DNA from: AC-50 sp035640455
Lineage (GTDB): Bacteria > Actinomycetota > Thermoleophilia > Gaiellales > Gaiellaceae
DNA length: 64,000 nucleotides
Reading direction: 5' to 3'
Assembly: GCA_035640455.1 (NCBI GenBank)
Contig: DASQWB010000107.1
Location: 1-64,000, forward strand
Shown here: piece by piece, positions 24,808-30,623 of the stretch
Layout: each line of letters begins with the position of its first letter
Numbering within the stretch: position 1 is the stretch's first letter
Translations under genes and position numbers: made by a program
Notes under the pieces: model-generated
Database searches by the model: none
What the model was told of the DNA's origin: nothing
What the model saw: only the letters and a program-made list of their open reading frames with translations

Positions 24808-25771
24808 AGACGTTGTCGAGGGCGGCTTCGGGCGGCGGATCCGTGCCGCTCTTCGCGAACTCGACCGACTCCTCGACGACCTGCGTCACCTCGCGGTCGA
24901 CCTCGTCGAGCTCCTCGTCGCTCAGGCCGAGGCGCTCGCGGAGCTTCTTGATCGGATCCTCGGTCTCGCGCAGGCGCTGGATCTCCTCCTTGTCCCGGTA
25001 GACCTGCGGGTCGCCGACGTAGTGGCCGACGAGGCGGTAGGTCTCGCAGAGGAGGAAGATCGGCCCTTCGCCGCCCCGCGCGTGGTCGACGGCGCGGCGC
25101 GCGGCGGCGTAGACGGCCTCGACGTCCTGCCCGTCGACCTTCAGCGACGGCATGCCGTAGGCGACGGCGCGCTGCTCCAGGTCCTCGATCGGCAGCTGCT
25201 GATGCGCCGGCGTCGACTCGGCCCAGTGGTTGTTCTCGCAGACGAAGACCGCCGGCACGCGCCAGAGCTGCGCGAGGTTGATCGACTCGTGGAAGGTGCC
25301 GATGTTCGTCGCGCCGTCGCCGAAGAAGGCGAGCGCCACGCGATCCTCGCCGCGCAGCTTGAAGGCGAGCGCGGCGCCGACGATCGCCGGCAGGCCCCCG
25401 CCGACGACGGCGTTCGCGCCGAGGTTCCCGCGCTCGAGGTCGTAGAGGTGCATCGAGCCGCCGTAGCCGTGCGAGCAGCCCTCGACCTTGCCGTAGAGCT
25501 CGGCCATGAGCGCGTTCGGCGGCGTCCCGCGCGCGAGCGTGTGCCCGTGCGCGCGGTGCGTCGAGGCGATGACGTCTCGCTCCTCGAGCGCGCGGCACAC
25601 ACCCACCGCGACGGCCTCCTGGCCGATCGCGACGTGCAGGAAGCCCGGCAGCTCGCCGGCCCGGAAGCGCTCCTCGACCTTCTCCTCGAACCGCCGGATG
25701 AGGAGCATCTCGCGGAAGAGATCCTGGAGCTCCTCCCGCGGGAGCGCTTCCCTTTCCTCGACTTTCGCCAC
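24800..25771 (-). CDS. 2-oxoacid dehydrogenase E1 component, alpha subunit
   Basis: This 323-residue ThDP-binding subunit carries the ThDP motif GDGATNIGTFHESINLAQLW through CENNHWAEST, and GKVEGCSHGYGGSMHLYD. The short C-terminus and the SMHLYD pattern favour a pyruvate- or acetoin-type enzyme. The GTG at 25771 has no ribosome site. A TAAACT -10-like box ends 7 nt upstream, so the message is probably leaderless. The frame continues upstream without a better start. A divergent gene starts 39 nt away. Confidence 0.9.
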   Translation of the reverse strand: MAKVEEREALPREELQDLFREMLLIRRFEEKVEERFRAGELPGFLHVAIGQEAVAVGVCRALEERDVIASTHRAHGHTLARGTPPNALMAELYGKVEGCSHGYGGSMHLYDLERGNLGANAVVGGGLPAIVGAALAFKLRGEDRVALAFFGDGATNIGTFHESINLAQLWRVPAVFVCENNHWAESTPAHQQLPIEDLEQRAVAYGMPSLKVDGQDVEAVYAAARRAVDHARGGEGPIFLLCETYRLVGHYVGDPQVYRDKEEIQRLRETEDPIKKLRERLGLSDEELDEVDREVTQVVEESVEFAKSGTDPPPEAALDNVYA

Positions 25772-25778
25772 GTGTCTG

Positions 25779-25804
25779 AGTTTATTGACGGCCTGCCGTA
25801 TGCT
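25779..25804. promoter_or_regulatory. Back-to-back leaderless promoters
   Basis: Between the GTG starts at 25771 (minus) and 25811 (plus), each strand has a TANNNT -10-like box: TAAACT (25784-25779) ending 7 nt before the minus start, and TATGCT (25799-25804) ending 6 nt before the plus start. Neither start has a Shine-Dalgarno sequence. Both -35 regions are weak. Confidence 0.45.
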
Positions 25805-25810
25805 GCCGCC

Positions 25811-26452
25811 GTGGCGCTGCTCGAGCAGTGGCGGGAGATCCAGGCGCAGCTGCCGGAGCGCTGGGCCCTCGCACGCCTCAGCCTGACGATCGAGGACGAG
25901 GGCGACTGCGACCGCGCCGCGTTCCTGCTCGGCCCGGCCAATCCCGGCCGCCGCGGGAAGCAGATCCGCTTCCGGGCCGGGCGCGGCGGGACGGGCCCCT
26001 CGCCGCACCTCGTCCAGCGGCTGCTCGCCCGCCTCGACGGCGAGCGGATCGACGGGAAACTCGAGCTGCTCGGCGCCGACGAGCCCCCGGCGACGCCGGC
26101 GCCGCTGCGGCCGACCCTCGCCGCCGCCTGGGACGAGGAGCTCGCGCGGCTGCCGCCCGACTGGAGCGACCTCTACTGCGAGGTGCGCCTCACCTCGACC
26201 GACTACCTCGAGCGGGCCGCCCTCTTGATGGCGCCGCTCAACCCCGCGCGGTACGGCGGCGAGACGGGCTTCCGCTTCCGCGTCGCGCGGACCTTCGGCT
26301 ACGGGGCCTCGCCGGAGATGACCCGCCGCTGCTTCGAGCGGCTCGACGAGGCAGGGATCCCCGGGACGCTCCGCATCCTCCGCATGCTCGCGGACACGCA
26401 CCCGAACGCGACGCAGGGGCCGGTGTGGTACGTCGGCGGCCGGTCGGTGTGA
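25811..26452 (+). CDS. Hypothetical protein with two tandem copies of one domain
   Basis: This 213-residue protein consists of two related ~85-residue units. Unit 1 (~5-88) has LPERWALARLSLTIEDE, DRAAFLLGPANPGRRGKQIRF and LVQRLLARLDGERIDGKLELL. Unit 2 (~108-195) has LPPDWSDLYCEVRLTST, ERAALLMAPLNPARYGGETGFRF and TRRCFERLDEAGIPGTLRIL. The shared W-x(n)-LP-x-x-W, RAA-LL-x-P-x-NP and RLD-x-x-x-I-x-G positions show an internal duplication. No family recognised. GTG 25811, probably leaderless. Its stop overlaps the next GTG (GTGA). Confidence 0.75.
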   Translation: MALLEQWREIQAQLPERWALARLSLTIEDEGDCDRAAFLLGPANPGRRGKQIRFRAGRGGTGPSPHLVQRLLARLDGERIDGKLELLGADEPPATPAPLRPTLAAAWDEELARLPPDWSDLYCEVRLTSTDYLERAALLMAPLNPARYGGETGFRFRVARTFGYGASPEMTRRCFERLDEAGIPGTLRILRMLADTHPNATQGPVWYVGGRSV

Positions 26453-26751
26453 CGAGCGACCCGGTCTCGTGGTTCCTCGTCGAGCACGGCTGGAAGGTCG
26501 TCGCCGCCGACGGCAAGCCGGTGGGGAGCGTCGAGGAGATCGCCGGCGACACCGGCAAGGACATCTTCAACGGGATCTCCGTCTCGCCGGGCCTGCTGAA
26601 GCGGCCGAAGTACGTCCCCGCCGAGCAGGTCGCCGAGATCACGGAGGGCGAGATCCGGCTCGGGCTCACGAAGGAGCAGTTCGAGCGTCTCGGCTACCAC
26701 GAGGAGGCTCCCGCGAGCGCGGAGATCCTCCCGCCCGACCGGCGCGCCTAG
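26449..26751 (+). CDS. PRC-barrel/DUF2171-like protein
   Basis: This 100-residue protein reads HGWKVVAADGKPVGSVEEIAG, IFNGISVSPGLLKRPKYVPAE, then QVAEITEGEIRLGLTKEQFE. This is the pattern of a PRC-barrel-like (DUF2171) small domain of unknown role. The GTG start overlaps the preceding stop by 4 nt. Its stop overlaps that of the convergent argR by 4 nt. Confidence 0.75.
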   Translation: MTSDPVSWFLVEHGWKVVAADGKPVGSVEEIAGDTGKDIFNGISVSPGLLKRPKYVPAEQVAEITEGEIRLGLTKEQFERLGYHEEAPASAEILPPDRRA

Positions 26752-27224
26752 CTCATCGTCTCCGCCAGCTCGGCCGCGAGCCGCTTCGCGTCCGCGTCGT
26801 CCCGAGCTATCACGAGGCACGTGTCGTCGCCGGCGAGCGTCCCCACGACGTCGGGGTGCTCGAGCCGGTCGAGGGCGCGCGCGATCGCGGGCGCGGAGCC
26901 GAGCTCGGAGTGGAGGACGACGATGTTCCGCGCCGCGGTCGCCCGGCGGCCGAACTGCCGCAGGATCGCGGCGAGCGCGTCGCGGGGGTTCGACCCGCGG
27001 CGACCCTCGGGCAGCGCGTAGCGAGGCCGGCCGAGCGCGTCGTGGGTTTTCTCGAGACCCAGCGCACGGATGTCGCGCGAGACCGTCGCCTGCGTCACCC
27101 GGCAGCCCGCCGCCTCGAGCGCGGCGAGGAGCTCGAACTGCGTCCCCACCCGCCGCCGTGTGACGATGCTCGCGACGAGCCGCTGGCGCTCGGCCTTGCC
27201 GTAGCTGCGGAGCGTGTCCTGCAT
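26748..27224 (-). CDS. argR: Arginine repressor
   Basis: This 158-residue ArgR has the N-terminal winged-helix DNA-binding domain (ERQRLVASIVTRRRVGTQFELLAAL, RVTQATVSRDIRALGLEK). The C-terminal oligomerisation/arginine-binding domain includes IVVLHSELGSAPAIARALD and GTLAGDDTCLVIARDD, with the GT-x-A-G-D-D-T arginine contact motif. The start is ATG 27224; upstream in-frame codons run into the promoter. No arginine biosynthesis gene is in the window. An ARG-box-like palindrome lies 8 nt upstream. Confidence 0.93.
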   Translation of the reverse strand: MQDTLRSYGKAERQRLVASIVTRRRVGTQFELLAALEAAGCRVTQATVSRDIRALGLEKTHDALGRPRYALPEGRRGSNPRDALAAILRQFGRRATAARNIVVLHSELGSAPAIARALDRLEHPDVVGTLAGDDTCLVIARDDADAKRLAAELAETMS

Positions 27225-27231
27225 GAAACCG

Positions 27232-27243
27232 GAATAGGTATTC
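27232..27243. promoter_or_regulatory. ARG-box-like operator upstream of argR
   Basis: GAATAGGTATTC is a perfect GAAT-N4-ATTC palindrome, the core of the ARG box bound by ArgR. It lies between argR (8 nt upstream of its start) and the plus-strand gene at 27282. Autoregulation is inferred. Confidence 0.5.
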
Positions 27244-27281
27244 GATGTTTGGACGGCTCGCAACCCGGCTACCACCCGGCC

Positions 27282-27410
27282 ATGCTGCGCAAGCTGCTGT
27301 GGACCGGGTTGTATGCTGGCCTCGGCGCGGGCGCGACACTCGCTGCGCGGCGCACCGCGTCCCGCATCTGGCGGCTCGTGACCGGCGAGGAGCCTCCGAC
27401 GAAGAAATGA
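27282..27410 (+). CDS. Short membrane-associated protein
   Basis: This 42-residue protein (MLRKLLWTGLYAGLGAGATL, then RIWRLVTGEEPPTKK) has one weakly hydrophobic helix and a polar tail. The ATG overlap with the next gene (ATGA) supports real translation. Similar short partners precede holin-like and DUF3618 genes in Actinobacteria. Function unknown. Confidence 0.6.
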   Translation: MLRKLLWTGLYAGLGAGATLAARRTASRIWRLVTGEEPPTKK

Positions 27411-27763
27411 CCAGAGCAGACCAGACGATCGAGCGAGCGGCGGACAAGCTCCAAGAGCTCGCGAACAAGGCCGCCGCGCAGGACGGCTTCAAGCGGAAGC
27501 TCGCCCAGCCGCTCGCCGACGACGCGGAGTTCCTGCGCAAGCTCAAGCCGAGCCTGATCGCGGCCCGCGTGCGCGGCGAGGCGCCGACCGACCAGCCGCC
27601 CGTGGCGGGCACGGTCGCCCCCTCGGCTCCGCCGCAGCCGGGCCCAAAGCCGAAGCGGGAGGGCGGGCCGAACCCGTGGCTCGTCGTCGCGGTCGGACTG
27701 GCGGCCGGGGTCGCGCTCGCGAAGTGGATCGACTGGAGGGGCCATGCCCACCCACGGGACTAG
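27407..27763 (+). CDS. Membrane-anchored hypothetical protein
   Basis: This 118-residue protein has an N-terminal helical part (IERAADKLQELANKAAAQDG), a Pro-rich linker and one C-terminal membrane helix (WLVVAVGLAAGVALAKWI). The ATG at 27407 overlaps the previous stop. It belongs to a run of four small membrane proteins. Role unknown. Confidence 0.7.
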   Translation: MTRADQTIERAADKLQELANKAAAQDGFKRKLAQPLADDAEFLRKLKPSLIAARVRGEAPTDQPPVAGTVAPSAPPQPGPKPKREGGPNPWLVVAVGLAAGVALAKWIDWRGHAHPRD

Positions 27764-27780
27764 TAGGAGCCCCTTTCGAA

Positions 27781-28176
27781 ATGAGCTCTGATTCGAACGG
27801 CGGCCTCGGCGCGGCGGCGAAGCAGGTCGCCGAGCACGCGAGCTCGCTCGCCCGGCTCGAGCTCGAGCTCGCGAAGCTCGAGGTCGGCCGCAAGGTCGCG
27901 GCGCTCGGGATCGGGATCGGGCTCGGCCTGGGCGCCGCCCTCTTCGGCCTCTTCGGCATCGGCTTCCTGCTCGCGGCCGGCGCGGCCGCGCTCGCGACGA
28001 CGATCTCGACGTGGCTCGCGCTCTTGCTCGTCGGTGCCGGCCTCTTCCTGCTGGCCGGGGTCCTCGGGATCCTCGCCCTCGGCAGGATCAAGCGCGGGAC
28101 GCCACCCGTGCCGGAGCAGGCGATCCGCGAGGCGAAGCTGACCCAGACCGCCCTGAAGAGCGATGCCGGCTCGTAA
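27781..28176 (+). CDS. Phage-holin-family (YqjE-like) membrane protein
   Basis: This 131-residue protein has a ~45-residue amphipathic helical head (AEHASSLARLELELAKLEVG) and two long hydrophobic hairpin segments (LGIGIGLGLGAALFGLFGIG and LALLLVGAGLFLLAGVLGIL), the pattern of PF07332 'phage holin 3_6' proteins. Despite the name these are chromosomal envelope proteins usually found next to DUF3618, as here. No lysis gene is nearby. ATG 27781. Confidence 0.82.
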   Translation: MSSDSNGGLGAAAKQVAEHASSLARLELELAKLEVGRKVAALGIGIGLGLGAALFGLFGIGFLLAAGAAALATTISTWLALLLVGAGLFLLAGVLGILALGRIKRGTPPVPEQAIREAKLTQTALKSDAGS

Positions 28177-28450
28177 CGGACGGACGCCCGAGGAGGTCCG
28201 GCGGGACATCGAGGCCGAGCGCGAACGGCTCGCGTCCGCCGTCGAGGAGTTGCGCGAGGAGGTCGGCGAGGCGGCCGACGTCACGGGAAAGATGCGGGCG
28301 AACCTGCCGGTCGTCGCCGCGGGCGCGCTCGGTGCCGGGTTCGTCCTCGCCGGCGGGATCGGCGCGACGGCGCGGCTGCTCTTCCGCCGCGGCCGCGAGA
28401 GCAAGACGAAGGCGCGCCTCGGTCCGTTCTCGCTCGTCGACCGCAGCTGA
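28163..28450 (+). CDS. DUF3618 family protein
   Basis: This 95-residue protein begins RTPEEVRRDIEAERERLASAVEELREEV, the charged helix that defines DUF3618, followed by one membrane segment (LPVVAAGALGAGFVLAGGIG) and a basic tail. It overlaps the holin-like gene by 14 nt. The pair resembles the YqjD/YqjE envelope proteins of other bacteria. Function unproven. Confidence 0.82.
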   Translation: MPARNGRTPEEVRRDIEAERERLASAVEELREEVGEAADVTGKMRANLPVVAAGALGAGFVLAGGIGATARLLFRRGRESKTKARLGPFSLVDRS

Positions 28451-28485
28451 AGACCACGCGACTCAGCGAGACCCCGGCACGCCCC

Positions 28486-28788
28486 GTGTCGGCCTATGGC
28501 AGCAAAGGCGCCCGTGTCTCCCCTCTCGCCTGGTCGGCCGCCGTGAGCGTCGACCGGGTCGAGCTCGATCCCGGAGGCTGCCTCGCCATGCACCCGGCCG
28601 GCAGCCCGCAGCTCTTCCTCGTCGTCGAGGGCGAGGGGACGGTGGCGACGGAGTACGCGCCGCCGGAGCCCGTTGCGGCCGGTAGCGCCGTCTGGTGGGA
28701 CGCCGGCGAGCTGCACGAGACGCGCAGCGAGACCGGCCTCGTCGCGCTCGTGGTCCAGGCCGACGAGCTCGAGCCGGCGTTCAGCTAA
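28486..28788 (+). CDS. Small cupin-domain protein
   Basis: This 100-residue single cupin has strand pattern VDRVELDPGGCLAMHPAGSPQLFLVVEGEG and AAGSAVWWDAGELHETRSETG. His residues at MHPAG and ELHET could bind a metal. GTG 28486 is the first standard start, but the frame is open back to a CTG at 28447 that overlaps the DUF3618 stop (CTGA) and would give an LKTTRLSETPARPV N-terminus. Its last 8 nt overlap the convergent cupredoxin gene. Confidence 0.75.
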   Translation: MSAYGSKGARVSPLAWSAAVSVDRVELDPGGCLAMHPAGSPQLFLVVEGEGTVATEYAPPEPVAAGSAVWWDAGELHETRSETGLVALVVQADELEPAFS

Positions 28789-29467
28789 CCCGGAAGCTCC
28801 CCTTCAGGGCCGGGTGCCTGTCCGACGCGTACCGGTACCGGCCTTTCGCGAGGCGGATCTTCCAGGTTTTCGAGCCGGTGAACGCGACGCCAGTCTTGAC
28901 GTTCACGCCCTTGCCGCGCAGGTGGAAGTTGTCGAGCCTCGAGCGGTCGCGGACCATCAGAGAGTAGACGCCCGGCTTGAGGTGCGTCACGCGCGCGCCG
29001 GCGGCCGTGCGGAGCGCGATCCTTCCACCCGGCCCGACCGAGCCGCGGAGCTTCTTCGCCTTGGGCTTCGGCGGCGGAGGCGGCGACGAGGCGGTGCCGA
29101 CCGTGAAGCTGCCGTGCATGAGCGACGGATGCGCGTCGCACACGTACCTGTACGTCCCGTCGGTGAACGTGACGGTCCACGTCACCGCACCGACGCCTTC
29201 GACGTCCGTCGCCTGGCTCACGCCCGGGCCCTGGAGGTCGAAGTTGTGGAGGTTGGACTGGTCCTTCACGTCGATCGTGTAGGTGCCCGGGTCGAGGTGG
29301 ATGACCCGGTTTCCGCTCTCGTCGGTGAGGCTGATGGTGAAGCCGGGACCCACGACGCCGTGCAGGGTCGTCTGCGCCGGCCGCGCGCCGCCCGGCAGGG
29401 CGAAGGTCAGCGCGGCTGCGGCAGCGACGAGGGCGAGGGACAGGCGACGCGACATCGTTCGTTTCAT
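28781..29467 (-). CDS. Exported tandem cupredoxin-like protein
   Basis: This 228-residue exported protein starts MKRTMSRRLSLALVAAAAAL (signal peptide; ATG 29467 with GAAAGG ribosome site). Domain 1 (~33-124) keeps type-1 copper ligands: H74 (LHNFDL), C110, H113 and M117 (YVCDAHPSLM). A Pro/Lys linker leads to domain 2 (~140-228), in which the same positions are Asp179, Ser215, His218 and Lys222 (LDNFHL, YASDRHPALK), so it should not form a blue-copper site. It may carry electrons or bind copper outside the cell. It follows an LPFTG surface-protein gene. Confidence 0.82.
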   Translation of the reverse strand: MKRTMSRRLSLALVAAAAALTFALPGGARPAQTTLHGVVGPGFTISLTDESGNRVIHLDPGTYTIDVKDQSNLHNFDLQGPGVSQATDVEGVGAVTWTVTFTDGTYRYVCDAHPSLMHGSFTVGTASSPPPPPKPKAKKLRGSVGPGGRIALRTAAGARVTHLKPGVYSLMVRDRSRLDNFHLRGKGVNVKTGVAFTGSKTWKIRLAKGRYRYASDRHPALKGSFRVS

Positions 29468-29522
29468 CCTTTCAAAATCGGGTTCGCCCAACCTACGGCC
29501 GAACGCGCGAACCGGTTTGCGA

Positions 29523-29548
29523 CCGGGGCGGCCGTAAGACCGCCCCGG
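29523..29548. terminator. Hairpin after the LPFTG protein gene
   Basis: A 9-bp perfect stem (CCGGGGCGG / CCGCCCCGG) with an 8-nt loop lies 14 nt beyond the stop of the minus-strand surface protein gene and upstream of the cupredoxin gene. Confidence 0.6.
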
Positions 29549-29561
29549 GGAGCGCAAATGT

Positions 29562-30524
29562 CTAGAAGCCGGTTGCGCGACCGCGCCTGCGGAGCGCGAG
29601 GCCAAGCCCGGTTAGCACGAGCCCGAAGAGCGCCGGCACCCATACGGGCAGCCCCGTGAACGGGAGCTGACCGCGCGCCGCCGTCCGGGCGATCGCGCCC
29701 AGGACGCCGCCGGCCGCCGGAGGCTTCCCGCCGCCCGCCCGAACGCCGAGCACGGCGCCCGCGTGGGTCGTGGTGGTGCTTCCGGTCGTCGACGTCGTGG
29801 TCGAGCCGGTCGTGGTCGAGCCGGTCGTCGTCGTCGAGCCGGTGGTCGTGCTCGTCGACGTGGTCGTCGTGGTCGAGCCGGTCGTGGTCGTCGACCCCGT
29901 CGTGGTGGTGGTCGTCGACCCGGTCGTCGTCGTGGTGGTCGTCGGCGTCGTGGTCGTCGTCGTGGACGTCGTGCCGCCCGTCGGGCAGCGGCTCGCGTCG
30001 TGACTGTGCGGACCCGGCGTCGACGGCCCGAGCAGGATGTCACCCGAGTGCTTGCTGTGACCGTTCGTCCAGCCGTTGATGCTGATCGAGATCACCACGA
30101 ACGGGTGCGATGCCGAGCCTGTCCGGTGACAGACGAGCACCTTCTGCCCGGCCGTGCCCTGCGCCGAGGCCGACGAGTGCACGGACGCATGTGTCGACGC
30201 GTGACTGTTCGCGTGCGTCGAGCTGGAGTGGCTCACGCTCGCATGGCCCGACGCCGAACTCTTCTGCTTGGTGTGGCCAGGCGCGTTCGCCGACTTGCCA
30301 TGTGAGGTCGATCCGGTCTTGGCCTTGGCCGCGACCTTGGCCTTCGCCTTGGCCTTTCCCGCCGGTTGCGCCGGCTGCCCCGGCTGCTTCTGGTGCCCAG
30401 GCGCGTTCCCGGAGTTGCCGGGCGACGCGGGCGGACCGTGTCCGTTGCCCGCAATCGCAGTCCCCGCGAGCGCAGCGAGGACGAGCGCGAGGCCCACCGC
30501 GATTGCGGCGCTTCGTCGATTCAT
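29562..30524 (-). CDS. Sortase-type LPFTG cell-wall protein with Thr-rich stalk
   Basis: This 320-residue surface protein has a signal peptide (IAVGLALVLAALAGTAIA), a Gly/Ser/His/Lys-rich low-complexity region, and a small domain VLVCHRTGSASHPFVVISI to HSKHSGDILLGPSTPGPHSH, with Cys and His residues. It then has a stalk of Thr runs broken by Gly-Ser (TTTTGSTTTT units, ~185-255). It ends with a sorting signal: LPFTG (~287-291), a hydrophobic segment and RRRGR. The CHRTG domain occurs in other actinobacterial surface proteins as far as I recall. No sortase is in the window. The stalk DNA is a GTCGTGGTCGTC-type simple repeat at 29766-29970. Confidence 0.82.
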   Translation of the reverse strand: MNRRSAAIAVGLALVLAALAGTAIAGNGHGPPASPGNSGNAPGHQKQPGQPAQPAGKAKAKAKVAAKAKTGSTSHGKSANAPGHTKQKSSASGHASVSHSSSTHANSHASTHASVHSSASAQGTAGQKVLVCHRTGSASHPFVVISISINGWTNGHSKHSGDILLGPSTPGPHSHDASRCPTGGTTSTTTTTTPTTTTTTTGSTTTTTTGSTTTTGSTTTTTSTSTTTGSTTTTGSTTTGSTTTSTTGSTTTTHAGAVLGVRAGGGKPPAAGGVLGAIARTAARGQLPFTGLPVWVPALFGLVLTGLGLALRRRGRATGF

Positions 30525-30623
30525 CTTCGCGTCTCCTCTCCTCCGAACGACTGCCTATGTGGAGGGGCACGTCGATCCATGGGGTCTTCACCGATGGATC
30601 CGGGTTCAAACCCAGACTTGCGC

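Noticed and set aside
27781..28176. Prophage remnant suggested by the holin family name
   Set aside because: No lysin, integrase or structural phage gene is near; the DUF3618 partner marks a chromosomal envelope pair.
29766..29970. CRISPR-like tandem repeats
   Set aside because: Units are short, uneven and in frame with a Thr-rich protein stalk; there are no unique spacers and no cas genes.
30590..30612. tRNA-like GGGTTCAAACCC motif between the LPFTG gene and pheT
   Set aside because: The stem does not fit a 5-bp T-arm with a 7-nt loop, and no acceptor, anticodon or D-arm can be built around it on either strand.
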